NCBI RefSeq assembly: GCF_011045165.1
Contig: NZ_JAAKZI010000010.1
Location: 61,225-125,224, forward strand
Source: Arthrobacter silviterrae
GTDB lineage: Bacteria; Actinomycetota; Actinomycetes; Actinomycetales; Micrococcaceae
DNA: 64,000 nt
Direction: 5' to 3'
Numbering within the stretch: position 1 is the stretch's first letter; the number at the start of each line of letters is the position of its first letter. The notes beneath the pieces are model-generated. The model made no database searches and was not told the origin of the DNA. It saw only the letters and a list, made by a program, of their open reading frames with translations. Positions 16,826-24,856 of this stretch are shown here, piece after piece. The position numbers were made by a program, and so were the translations under genes.

Positions 16826-18463
16826 CTACGCGGTCCGGCCCACGCCTACAAACGAAAGGCCCGTGGTGGGCAGCGGTGCGAAGCCCTTGAGCTTCTTGCC
16901 GTCCCAGGCGGTGGGCAGCTTGCGGTGGAAGATCGGGTACAGCGGAACGGCGTCGGCAATGATGTCGATGATTTCCTTGTACAGGGCCTTCGCATCAGCA
17001 TCGGATGCGCCGACTGCTGCGTTGAGCTTGGTCTGGACTTCCTTGTACTCCGGCGTGCCGCTCCAGGCAAAGCGGTTCTTGGCCCAGGTGTTGCCGCGGA
17101 AGAACCAGCTCAGGAGGATGTCGGCGTCGTTGCCGAAGACGGACGGGTCGCCGGGGGCGGCTACGACGTCGTAGTTCAGGCCGCCAACCTTGTCGGGGGC
17201 GTAGACGGCGGCGGAAGCCAGCGGCTCCAGCGTCGTGGCGACACCAATGGCGTCCCAGTTCTTCTTGATAAGCGGGACCACGTCCTTGACCCAGGCAGTG
17301 TCGGTGCTGGTGAGCGTCAGCTTCAGGTTGGTCACGCCGGCGGAGGCCAGCAGGGACTTGGCCTTGGCGGCGTCGAAGCCGTACACCGTGGCTGCCTTCT
17401 GGTAATTGGGGCTGCCTTCCTGGAAGTAGGAGGTCGCCGCCGTGCCGTTGCCCAGGAGTGCCGTCTTGATGATGGATTCCTTGTCCAGGGCGTAGTGCAG
17501 TGCCTGGCGGACTTCCTTCTTGTCGAACGGCGCGCGGGTCAGGTTGAACATGAGGAACATCAGGCCGAAGGACTGGACGGACTCGACGTCCAGCTTGGCC
17601 TTCAGGGCGTCAACGTCCAGGTAGGGGACGTCCTCGATGGCCTCGACGCGGCCGGACTGAGCAGCCGTGACGCGGGCGCTGGCATCGGAAAGCAGGAACC
17701 AGGTCATGCCCTTGGCCAGTGCCGGCTTCGGGCCGTTGTAGGCGTCGAAACGTTCGAAGACGATCTTGTCGTCCTTGGCGGCGGAGACGAACTTGTAGGG
17801 GCCGGTGCCGATCGGCTTGGCGTCGAAGGCCTTCTGGTCCTTCTCGGCGACGGCCTTCGGAACCACCTTGACCACCGAGATGCGGGGGCCGAAGCCGGCG
17901 AACGGGGTGTTGAGCTTGAACTCGACGGTCTTGGCGTCAACCTTCTTCACGGACTCGATGAAGAAGATGAACTGGGCGAACAGGGCCTTGTTGGCCGGGT
18001 CCATGACGCGCTCGAACGAGTAGACGACGTCGTCGGTGGTGACGGGGGAGCCGTTGTGGAACGTTGCGCCGTCGCGGATGGTGACCTGGTAGGTCTTGTC
18101 GTCAATCTTCTTGGGATCGGAGGCGGCCAGGGCGTTGTAGGGCACGCGCGTTGCCGGGTGCAGTTCCACCAGGCCTTCGAAGATGTGCAGGTTGGCGGCC
18201 AGGGGCGTGGCGCCTGAGGAGGACATCGGGTCGAAGCCGGTGGACAGTGAATAGGAGATGCCGGCCTCGATGGTCAGGTCCTTGTTGACTGTTCCGGTGT
18301 TGGCTGCGGCGCTGGACTTCGACTTTGACGGTCCTCCGCAGGCGGCGAGGGTGGCCGTGAAGGCCGTTGCCGTCCCAAGGACGCCGGCGGCCTTGAGGAA
18401 TGTGCGGCGGGATGCCTGGTTGAGGGGCAGGTGCTGAAGAGTGGAGCTCATCTGTGGACTCAC
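16826..18463 (-). CDS. ABC solute-binding lipoprotein (SBP family 5), probable sialic acid binding
   Basis: A 545-residue substrate-binding protein of the DppA/OppA type. The twin-arginine motif S-R-R-T-F-L-K is near residue 18. A hydrophobic stretch and lipobox L-A-A-C at about 38-41 predict Tat export followed by lipid anchoring. The body has the family 5 pattern, for example [20 protein letters not shown]. Operon position identifies it as the SiaE/SatA counterpart. Substrate specificity is inferred from nanA, nanK and nanE downstream. The start could be the GTG at 18463 or the ATG 12 bp inside. Confidence 0.87.
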   Translation of the reverse strand: MSPQMSSTLQHLPLNQASRRTFLKAAGVLGTATAFTATLAACGGPSKSKSSAAANTGTVNKDLTIEAGISYSLSTGFDPMSSSGATPLAANLHIFEGLVELHPATRVPYNALAASDPKKIDDKTYQVTIRDGATFHNGSPVTTDDVVYSFERVMDPANKALFAQFIFFIESVKKVDAKTVEFKLNTPFAGFGPRISVVKVVPKAVAEKDQKAFDAKPIGTGPYKFVSAAKDDKIVFERFDAYNGPKPALAKGMTWFLLSDASARVTAAQSGRVEAIEDVPYLDVDALKAKLDVESVQSFGLMFLMFNLTRAPFDKKEVRQALHYALDKESIIKTALLGNGTAATSYFQEGSPNYQKAATVYGFDAAKAKSLLASAGVTNLKLTLTSTDTAWVKDVVPLIKKNWDAIGVATTLEPLASAAVYAPDKVGGLNYDVVAAPGDPSVFGNDADILLSWFFRGNTWAKNRFAWSGTPEYKEVQTKLNAAVGASDADAKALYKEIIDIIADAVPLYPIFHRKLPTAWDGKKLKGFAPLPTTGLSFVGVGRTA

Positions 18464-18479
18464 CGTTTCGCTTGTTGGT

Positions 18480-18506
18480 TATCGGATGTAGGACGTCCGA
18501 TGCTTG
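18480..18506. promoter_or_regulatory. operator near the start of the sialic acid operon
   Basis: ATCGGATGT-AGG-ACGTCCGAT (18481-18501) is a 9-3-9 inverted repeat with a single mismatch. It contains two overlapping copies of the ATC-S-GAT core motif found in the fucose promoters. It lies 17 bp from the binding-protein start and is a strong candidate site for the divergent FCD regulator. Confidence 0.7.
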
Positions 18507-18785
18507 ATAGAAACTGTAATAGTCGTCACAGGGATTGGTCAAGTGGTGCGACGGTCTCGATTTGGCAACATCAAAACCCTGCACTTCGGCCGCCTGGTGA
18601 TGTACCCGGGGGCGTGCCCCGGGCGGCGGCTCAAGGGGTGGTGCCAGACCCTCCCTGCGCGGCATGAATGCCATTATGTATGCAAGTGGTGGGACATCCG
18701 ATATTCTATGTTGTAAATCACGCACGCGGGGGTTCACCATTGAAGTGAATAACCGGCCCCGCAGCATCAATCCAGAGGAGTTCCG
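18507..18785. promoter_or_regulatory. divergent intergenic region between sialic acid operon and its regulator
   Basis: No gene is seen. A second copy of the motif, GACATCCGATATTC, is at 18693-18706, 80 bp before the regulator start. It matches the core of the fucose operator at 11 of 14 positions and may serve autoregulation. Confidence 0.5.
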
Positions 18786-19517
18786 TTGGCCACTTCCACC
18801 GTAGTCCCCAAGGCTCGCTTTAGTGCCCAGGTCCGCCTGCGCGCCCTCCAGGCCGACATCATGGAACTTATTCTGGACCGTGACCTGGATGCGGGGGATC
18901 CCATGCCCACCGAGAGCGAACTCTCCGAGGTGCTGGGCGTGGGGCGCAACACGCTCCGTGAATCCCTCAAGGTGCTCCAGGCCCTGGGGGTCATTGAAAT
19001 CCGCCATGGCTTCGGCATGTTTGTGGCACCGAGCAGCTTTGACGCCCTGGCGGACGGCCTTACGTTCCGCGGCCGGCTGTCGCTGCGCCATGAAGGGCTC
19101 GAGGCCCTGCAGCTGGTGGACATCCGCCAGGCCCTGGAATCCGGGCTGATCGGGGCATCCATCGGGAGCGTGACCGACGCCGAGCTGGTCCGGATCGAGG
19201 CCGCCGTCGCCAGGATGGAGGAGCTGGCGCTGCAGGGGGAGACTTTCGCCGAAGCGGACGCTGAATTCCACCGGCTGCTCTTTGAACCGCTGGGCAACGA
19301 CCTCCTGATGAACTTGATGAGCGTTTTCTGGAAGGTCTACCGCAAGATCCACCTGGAAATTGGCATTGGCGGCACCGACCTGGTGGACACCGCCTCGCAG
19401 CACCGCGCCATCTACAACGCCGTGGCTGCCAAGGACGCCGCCTGCGCCTCGGAGCTGCTGAGCCGCCACTTTGACGGCATCCGGGCCAAGATCAAGGAGT
19501 TCGTGGACGTCGCCTGA
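18786..19517 (+). CDS. nanR: FCD-type GntR regulator, probable NanR
   Basis: A 243-residue repressor. The N-terminal winged HTH contains P-T-E-S-E-L-S-E-V-L-G-V-G-R-N-T-L-R-E-S-L-K-V-L at about 37-60 and H-G-F-G-M-F-V as the wing. The C-terminal all-helical FCD domain supplies metal and ligand residues (D-x-x-F-H-x-x-L and Q-H-R-A-I-Y-N-A-V). The TTG start at 18786 is fixed by GAGGAG 6 bp ahead. It diverges from the sialic acid operon, with candidate operators in between. Sialic acid or a catabolite is the likely inducer, by analogy with NanR of C. glutamicum. Confidence 0.85.
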   Translation: MATSTVVPKARFSAQVRLRALQADIMELILDRDLDAGDPMPTESELSEVLGVGRNTLRESLKVLQALGVIEIRHGFGMFVAPSSFDALADGLTFRGRLSLRHEGLEALQLVDIRQALESGLIGASIGSVTDAELVRIEAAVARMEELALQGETFAEADAEFHRLLFEPLGNDLLMNLMSVFWKVYRKIHLEIGIGGTDLVDTASQHRAIYNAVAAKDAACASELLSRHFDGIRAKIKEFVDVA

Positions 19518-19542
19518 GGCGGCGCTCAGCCATACTGGCACT

Positions 19543-20301
19543 ATGAAAGTGCGGAAAGTGGTTGCCGGCGGGCACGAGGTGGTCTCCACGGACACCGGCC
19601 GGGCGGCGGAACGGACGGCGGAACGGACGTTCCTGCTGGTGCACGGCATCGGCATGGGCGCCTCCTACTTTGCCAGCCTGGGCGCGGCACTTGCGGGGTT
19701 CGGCCGGGTGGTGGCGGTGGACCTGCCCGGGTTTGGCGATGCGCCGGAGCCGGAAATGTCCCTCACCATGGCGGAGCTGGGCCGGGTGGTCATTGACTTT
19801 GTCAGGGTCGAGGGGCTGGTCGGGACCGTGCTGGTGGGTCACTCCATGGGCGCCCAAGTGGTGGCCGAGGCGGCGGCGCAACGCCCCGAAATGTTCCCGG
19901 AGGTGGTGCTGATTGCCCCTACGGTCAACGTGCACGAGCACACAGCGCCATGGCAGCTCTGGCGCATGGCGCAGGACCTCTTCGGCGAAAGCCCCCGCGT
20001 GATCGGCGTCGGGCTGGTAAATTACGCCAAGGCCGGCCCGCGCTGGATCCTCAAAAAACTGGGCAGCATGCTGGAGCACCCCATGGCGGAAACGCTCCCG
20101 CGCATCCGGGCCCACACGCTGGTGGTTCGCGGCAGCCGCGACCGGGTCTGCCCGCGCGGCTGGGTGGAGGAAGCCACCGCCATGATCCCGGGCGCCACCA
20201 TGGTTGAGGTGGCCGGCCGCGGTCACGAAACCATGGTCAAGGACGGTTCGGCCGTGGCAGGGTACATCGCCGCACATGTGGGCGCTGTTCGCCCGGGCTG
20301 A
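19543..20301 (+). CDS. alpha/beta hydrolase
   Basis: A 252-residue alpha/beta-fold hydrolase. H-G-I-G-M-G forms the oxyanion region, G-H-S-M-G-A carries the nucleophile Ser (about residue 100), R-G-S-R-D-R-V-C-P has the acid, and G-R-G-H-E carries the catalytic His. There is no signal peptide. It starts 25 bp after the regulator gene on the same strand and may be co-transcribed. Related proteins cleave esters, lactones or ring-fission products, and the substrate here is unknown. Confidence 0.85.
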   Translation: MKVRKVVAGGHEVVSTDTGRAAERTAERTFLLVHGIGMGASYFASLGAALAGFGRVVAVDLPGFGDAPEPEMSLTMAELGRVVIDFVRVEGLVGTVLVGHSMGAQVVAEAAAQRPEMFPEVVLIAPTVNVHEHTAPWQLWRMAQDLFGESPRVIGVGLVNYAKAGPRWILKKLGSMLEHPMAETLPRIRAHTLVVRGSRDRVCPRGWVEEATAMIPGATMVEVAGRGHETMVKDGSAVAGYIAAHVGAVRPG

Positions 20302-20360
20302 AGGGCTGGGGCCGTCCGCGCCGCTCTACGCTGCTGCCAATGGGTGGCGGCCATTACAAC

Positions 20361-20393
20361 GAAAAGCGGCCCACCTTAGTGGACCGCTTTTCT
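20361..20393 (-). terminator. terminator of tRNA-Arg
   Basis: GAAAAGCGG and CCGCTTTTC form the outer stem, with CCAC/GTGG inside. It begins 6 bp past the tRNA 3' end on the minus strand and also serves the convergent hydrolase gene. Confidence 0.8.
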
Positions 20394-20398
20394 CGAAG

Positions 20399-20471
20399 TG
20401 CGCGCGAAGGGATTCGAACCCCCAACCTTCTGATCCGTAGTCAGATGCTCTATCCGTTGAGCTACGCACGC
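20399..20471 (-). tRNA. tRNA-Arg(ACG)
   Basis: A 73-nt cloverleaf: acceptor GCGTGCG/CGCGCGC, D-arm starting TAGCTC, anticodon loop CTACGGA with anticodon ACG, T-loop TTCGAAT. CCA is not encoded. A34 is the substrate for TadA, whose gene opens this window. Confidence 0.95.
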
Positions 20472-20569
20472 ATATTCTGTTTCTTTTTTGTTTCCGGCCC
20501 TCGGGCCGTGAATAACTCTAACCCTACAATGCCTGTGTGTACAAATCGAACGTACAGTGTTCCCAAGCA

Positions 20570-20598
20570 CTAGACCGGTCTAGGTGATCTACATCACA
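20570..20598. promoter_or_regulatory. CRP/GlxR-like site with adjoining palindrome upstream of pckG
   Basis: GGTGATCTACATCACA (20583-20598) matches the CRP/GlxR consensus TGTGA-N6-TCACA at 9 of 10 fixed positions. It adjoins a perfect 14-bp palindrome CTAGACCGGTCTAG (20570-20583). Both lie about 160 bp ahead of pckG, suggesting control of gluconeogenesis by a cAMP-responsive regulator plus a second factor. Confidence 0.6.
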
Positions 20599-20753
20599 AA
20601 ACTTGCCATCAAGTCCGTTCAACTTTCCCTGATTCTAGGCACTTTTGTCCCTCGACTCCGCTGTACATCCCATATCCAACGCCCGAAAACCGGCGGTTCC
20701 GGGCCATAACATTTAGAGCACACCAACTGACTGACCCAATGAAGGGATACATG

Positions 20754-22583
20754 ATGGGCCACGCGCCAGTGCAGGATTCTGTTGAGCAGGCAATGACCAC
20801 CCACGCAGGCCTGGCCGCGTGGGTCGCGGAAATTGCAGGGCTTACCCAGCCGGAGAACATCCACTGGGTTGACGGGTCTGCGGCGGAGTATGCAGCCCTG
20901 ACGGGTGAACTGGTGGACGCGGGAACCCTGACCAGGCTCAATCCGGAACTGTTCCCCAATTCCTTCGCCGCGTTCTCGGACCCCAAGGACGTGGCCCGCG
21001 TTGAGGGCCGCACCTTCATCTGCTCCGAAAAGGAGCGCGACGCCGGCTTCACCAACAACTGGATGGATCCGGCGGAAATGAAGGCGATCCTGAAGGACCG
21101 CTTCGCCGGCAGCATGCGCGGCCGGACCATGTACGTCATTCCGTTCGTCATGGGCCCGCTCGACGCCGAGGACCCCAAGTTTGGTGTTGAAATTACCGAC
21201 TCCGCCTACGTGGTGGCCTCCATGCGCATCATGGCCCGCATTGGCGCCGATGTGCTCCACAAGATTGAGCAGACCAACGCATTCTTTGTCCCCGCCCTCC
21301 ACTCCGTCGGAGCCCCGTTGGAGCCCGGCCAGGCGGACGTGGCCTGGCCGTGCAGCGATGAGAAGTGGATTGTCCACTTCCCCGAGGAACGCTCCATTTT
21401 CTCCTACGGCTCCGGCTACGGCGGAAACGCCCTGCTCGGCAAGAAGTGCTTTGCCCTCCGCATTGCCTCCGTCATGGCCCGCGACGAGGGCTGGCTGGCG
21501 GAGCACATGCTCATACTCAAGCTCACCAGCCCCGAAAACAAGAGCTACCACGTGGCAGCCGCTTTCCCCTCGGCCTGCGGCAAGACCAACCTGGCGCTGC
21601 TCGATCCCACCGTCCCGGGCTGGAAGGCCGAGACCCTGGGCGATGACATCAACTGGATGCGCTTTGGCAAGGAAGGCGAGCTGCGCGCCGTCAACCCGGA
21701 AGCCGGCCTGTTTGGCGTGGCCCCCGGCACCGGCTGGTCCACCAACCCCAATGCCATGGCCGCCATTGCCAAGGGCAATTCCATCTTCACCAACGTTGCC
21801 CTGACCGACGACGGCGGTGTGTGGTGGGAGGGCATGACCGACCAGGTCCCCGCCCACCTGACGGACTGGCAGGGCAGCAGCTGGACGCCCGGCTCCGGAC
21901 GTCCGGCTGCACACCCCAACTCCCGGTTCTGCACGCCCATCGCCCAGGTGGACATGCTTTCGCAGGAGTACTTCTCCCCGGAGGGCGTGGAAATCAACGC
22001 CATCCTGTTCGGCGGCCGCCGCAAAACCACCATTCCCCTGGTGACGCAGGCGCGTGACTGGACGCACGGCATCTTCCTGGGCTCCACGCTGTCATCGGAA
22101 ACCACGGCCGCCGCCACCGGTGCCGTGGGCGTGGTCCGGCGGGACCCCATGGCCATGCTGCCGTTCATTGGCTACGACGCCGGCGACTACCTCAAGCACT
22201 GGATCGAACTCTCGGCAGACGCCAATCCGGACCGGCTGCCGAAGATCTTCCTGGTCAACTGGTTCCGCCGCACCTCCTCCGGTGGCTTCGCCTGGCCGGG
22301 CTTCGGTGAGAACAGCCGCGTGCTCAAATGGGCCATCGAGCGCATTGAGGGCAAGGCCGGCGCCGTCGAGACCCCCATTGGCTTTGTCCCGGCCGAGGGC
22401 TCGTTGGACCTGGACGGCCTGGAGGTGTCGCCGTCGGACCTGGCGGATGCACTCAAGGTCGACGCGGGCGAATGGGACGCCGAACTGGCCGGCATTGACG
22501 AGTGGTACGCACGCTTCGGCGACTCGCTCCCGGCCGAAATGGCTGCCGAACTCGAAGGCCTGAAGCAGCGCTTCGCAGCATAA
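20754..22583 (+). CDS. pckG: phosphoenolpyruvate carboxykinase (GTP)
   Basis: Gluconeogenic enzyme: oxaloacetate + GTP gives PEP + GDP + CO2. The 609 residues are the usual length for GTP-type PEPCK. The P-loop F-P-S-A-C-G-K-T-N is near residue 270. Further signatures are [17 protein letters not shown] and [12 protein letters not shown]. Three in-frame ATGs (20739, 20751, 20754) are near the start; AAGGGA best suits the last one. The gene is monocistronic and ends in a very long palindrome. Confidence 0.96.
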   Translation: MGHAPVQDSVEQAMTTHAGLAAWVAEIAGLTQPENIHWVDGSAAEYAALTGELVDAGTLTRLNPELFPNSFAAFSDPKDVARVEGRTFICSEKERDAGFTNNWMDPAEMKAILKDRFAGSMRGRTMYVIPFVMGPLDAEDPKFGVEITDSAYVVASMRIMARIGADVLHKIEQTNAFFVPALHSVGAPLEPGQADVAWPCSDEKWIVHFPEERSIFSYGSGYGGNALLGKKCFALRIASVMARDEGWLAEHMLILKLTSPENKSYHVAAAFPSACGKTNLALLDPTVPGWKAETLGDDINWMRFGKEGELRAVNPEAGLFGVAPGTGWSTNPNAMAAIAKGNSIFTNVALTDDGGVWWEGMTDQVPAHLTDWQGSSWTPGSGRPAAHPNSRFCTPIAQVDMLSQEYFSPEGVEINAILFGGRRKTTIPLVTQARDWTHGIFLGSTLSSETTAAATGAVGVVRRDPMAMLPFIGYDAGDYLKHWIELSADANPDRLPKIFLVNWFRRTSSGGFAWPGFGENSRVLKWAIERIEGKAGAVETPIGFVPAEGSLDLDGLEVSPSDLADALKVDAGEWDAELAGIDEWYARFGDSLPAEMAAELEGLKQRFAA

Positions 22584-22587
22584 CGTC

Positions 22588-22641
22588 AAAGGGGCCCTGC
22601 CAGCGTCGACCACCGGTGGTCGACGCTGGCAGGGCCCCTTT
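22588..22641. terminator. 54-bp perfect palindrome after pckG
   Basis: Two 27-bp arms meet without a loop (centre CACC|GGTG). The right arm ends in CCCCTTT. It lies between convergent pckG and hmp and is suited to terminate both. Confidence 0.8.
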
Positions 22642-22649
22642 GTGTGCGG

Positions 22650-23822
22650 CTAGTTTGCCCCGGCCAGCCAGAGATCCGGGCCAAACACCTCGTAGTGGAT
22701 CTTCGCGGCCGGGATGCCGGCGTCGAGCGCCTGGCTGCGGATGGCCTTCATGAACGGCAGCGGGCCGCACACATACATGGACGCGCCGGCCGGAATGTCC
22801 AGGCCGTCCAGCGTCATGAAGCCCTTGTTGAACCCGTCCGCCGGCTCCTCCAGCCAGAGCTGCAGTCGGGCGCCGTCTATCGCGTCAACGTCGCGGGTCA
22901 TCTGCTCGCGCAGCGCCCATGCCTGGAGGTTTTTCTCGGCATGGAGCACCATGACGTCCCTGTCTGAGCCGGTCGTGGCAAGGAGGCGCAGGGCCGACGC
23001 CGAAGGGGTGCAGCCAATCCCGGCCGTTGCAAACACCACCGGGCCGTCGCCGTCGTCCAGGGTCACGTCGCCGTATGGGTTGGAAAGCTCCACTACGTCC
23101 CCCACCCGTATGTCCCGGTGCAGCACGGGGGAGACCTCGCCGCCGTCGTCGCGCTTGGTGGTGAACACGCGGCGGGTGGTGGATTCCACATCTGCCGACA
23201 GGGAATATTGGCGGCACTGGAGCAGGCCGTCCGGCAGGGCCACCCTGACCGAAACAAATTGGCCGGGGCGGGCCACAGTGACGGGGGTGGGGTCAGCCGG
23301 TTCCAGCACGAAGGTCATGCAATCGGTTCCGGCGGGATTCTTTTCCACCACTGTCCAGGGCATCCACAGTTTGTCATTGGCCTGGATGGCGTAGAGGCCC
23401 TTTTCAATCTTGATGAGCGCGTTGGCCATGAGCCAGTAAACTTCGGTCCAGGCGTCCGCGATCTCGGCGGTGATGACATCCGCGAGCTCTTCGGAGATGG
23501 CCTCGAAGAGGTACTTGTAGACGATCGGGTACTGGTCCTCCGTGATGCCCAGGGAGGTGTGCTTGTGGGCAATTCGGCTGAGCATCTGCTCGGGGATGAG
23601 ATCCGGATTGGCGACCAGGGCGGAGGCGAACCCGGCGATTGATCCCGCCAGGGCCTTCTGCTGTTCGCCGTTGCTTTGGTTGGCACGGCTGAACAGGCCA
23701 TCCAAAAGCTCGGGGCGGGCGGCGAACATGCGGCGGTAGAAGTTCGGCGTGATGGCGCCCAGCCGGGCCCCGACCAAGGGAAGGGTGGCTTCGATCAGGG
23801 GCCGTGATTTTTGCGAAAGCAT
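22650..23822 (-). CDS. hmp: flavohemoprotein, nitric oxide dioxygenase
   Basis: Detoxifies NO to nitrate with O2 and NAD(P)H in the cytosol. It is 390 residues. The globin domain (about 1-140) has the proximal heme His in I-A-H-K-H-T-S-L-G. The FAD domain has R-Q-Y-S-L-S, and the NAD domain has G-I-G-C-T-P and C-G-P-L-P-F-M. The ATG at 23822 is chosen because AAGGAG is 5 bp ahead; an upstream ATG at 23882 lies within the operator. An NsrR-type site precedes the gene, and the nsrR gene is just upstream on the same strand. Confidence 0.95.
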   Translation of the reverse strand: MLSQKSRPLIEATLPLVGARLGAITPNFYRRMFAARPELLDGLFSRANQSNGEQQKALAGSIAGFASALVANPDLIPEQMLSRIAHKHTSLGITEDQYPIVYKYLFEAISEELADVITAEIADAWTEVYWLMANALIKIEKGLYAIQANDKLWMPWTVVEKNPAGTDCMTFVLEPADPTPVTVARPGQFVSVRVALPDGLLQCRQYSLSADVESTTRRVFTTKRDDGGEVSPVLHRDIRVGDVVELSNPYGDVTLDDGDGPVVFATAGIGCTPSASALRLLATTGSDRDVMVLHAEKNLQAWALREQMTRDVDAIDGARLQLWLEEPADGFNKGFMTLDGLDIPAGASMYVCGPLPFMKAIRSQALDAGIPAAKIHYEVFGPDLWLAGAN

Positions 23823-23860
23823 CTGTACTCCTTGGGTGGAAGTCGTGGTGACAACCCCAA

Positions 23861-23883
23861 AGTAGCATTTGAAATGCGACATT
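23861..23883 (-). promoter_or_regulatory. NsrR-type operator upstream of hmp
   Basis: The core GCATTT-G-AAATGC (23865-23877), with flanks giving AGTAGCATTTGAAATGCGAC, fits the NsrR pattern of ATTT-N-AAAT with outer conserved bases. It lies about 40 bp from the hmp start. Confidence 0.75.
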
Positions 23884-23904
23884 TAAGTTAAATAAATCCA
23901 ACCA

Positions 23905-23923
23905 TTTCTACGAGTCGTAGAAA
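23905..23923. promoter_or_regulatory. 19-bp perfect palindrome between nsrR and hmp
   Basis: TTTCTACGA-G-TCGTAGAAA, arms of 9 bp around one base, 20 bp after the nsrR stop. It could be a second operator or a short attenuator stem. It differs in sequence from the NsrR site. Confidence 0.5.
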
Positions 23924-23943
23924 AGTTCGCGGGATGGCGCGGT

Positions 23944-24387
23944 TCAACCGTTTTGGCGTGTGTGCAATGTCACGAAGACCGGTCCGGCAGGAGGGGTGGC
24001 GGCCAGGCTGGATATCGTCACGTTGTCCAGCGAGGCGTAAAATGCCTCGCGGGCCTGGTTGAGGGCACCGCGCAGCCCGCATCCGTGCGCCAGGGGGCAA
24101 TCACCTGATGCGGCTTCACAGGCTGCAACATCCGTGTGGTCATCCAGGACCCGCAGCACGCTGCCCACGGTTGCCTGAAGGCCCTTCGCGGAGATGCGCA
24201 CGCCTCCGCTGCGGCCGCGCATCGCAAGCAGCAGGCCCATCTGCCGCAGCTTCAGCACGGCCTTGCTGACATGGTTGTACGGGGTTCCCACCAGCGTCGC
24301 CAGCTCGCGCGTGGTCAGCAGCTCCGTTTGGGTGGACAGCAGCATGAGCACGCGGAGGCTGACGTCGGAGAAGGCACTGATGCGCAC
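23944..24387 (-). CDS. nsrR: Rrf2-family Fe-S regulator, probable NsrR
   Basis: A 147-residue Rrf2 protein. The N-terminus has F-S-D-V-S-L-R-V-L-M and the HTH continues to about residue 60 (P-Y-N-H-V-S-K-A-V-L-K-L). Three cysteines for an Fe-S cluster lie in A-C-E-A-A-S-G-D-C and H-G-C-G-L. NO reacting with the cluster would relieve repression of hmp. It is the third gene of a minus-strand set that follows the phosphomannomutase gene, with 3 bp to the preceding stop. The pairing with hmp and its operator makes NsrR much more likely than IscR. Confidence 0.88.
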   Translation of the reverse strand: MRISAFSDVSLRVLMLLSTQTELLTTRELATLVGTPYNHVSKAVLKLRQMGLLLAMRGRSGGVRISAKGLQATVGSVLRVLDDHTDVAACEAASGDCPLAHGCGLRGALNQAREAFYASLDNVTISSLAATPPAGPVFVTLHTRQNG

Positions 24388-24390
24388 CGG

Positions 24391-24837
24391 CTAGGCCCAG
24401 ATTTGCCCGTCGCCGGGTTCCAGGAACGGCTCGGCAAACTCCCAGCCGTCCGGTGTCTGGCGGTAGGGGCGCACCGCCGAAACGGCCACGCCGGAGCTGT
24501 GCTCGGCCATGACATGGATGGCATCAGTTGCGTCGTCAGGCAGGTGGATGTCGCACACGACGGCGGCCGCCCGGTTCTGGCCCTTTTGCTGGGACAGGGC
24601 CTGAAACAAGTCCGCGATCATCGCGTCGGCGTTCAGTTCTTCCTCGCCGTCCCCCTCCACGGAGTTTGGCGCCACGGCCACGAGGCTGATGCTGCCGCCG
24701 TTGTCGACCACCAGGCCCACCGGCACGAAGGCCCCGTGGGCTTCGAGCTGGTCGCCGGCCACGCCCAGGGCCGTGCCGATCAGCTTGTTCAGATCCCCCT
24801 GGACCAGCGTGTCGTCTGTTTCTGCAGCGTCGTGCAC
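24391..24837 (-). CDS. conserved-looking small protein of unknown function
   Basis: A 148-residue soluble protein, mildly acidic, with no signal peptide and no TM segment. I do not recognise a family. Visible features are an N-terminal helix-like segment, a middle strand-rich region (F-V-P-V-G-L-V-V-D-N-G-G-S-I-S-L-V-A-V-A), and a second region R-A-A-A-V-V-C-D-I-H-L. The GTG at 24837 is strongly supported by AAGGAGA 3 bp ahead. It is 20 bp after the phosphomannomutase stop and 3 bp before nsrR. It is a good candidate for a co-expressed accessory factor. Confidence 0.75.
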   Translation of the reverse strand: MHDAAETDDTLVQGDLNKLIGTALGVAGDQLEAHGAFVPVGLVVDNGGSISLVAVAPNSVEGDGEEELNADAMIADLFQALSQQKGQNRAAAVVCDIHLPDDATDAIHVMAEHSSGVAVSAVRPYRQTPDGWEFAEPFLEPGDGQIWA

Positions 24838-24856
24838 GGTTCTCCTTGGGCGGGTG

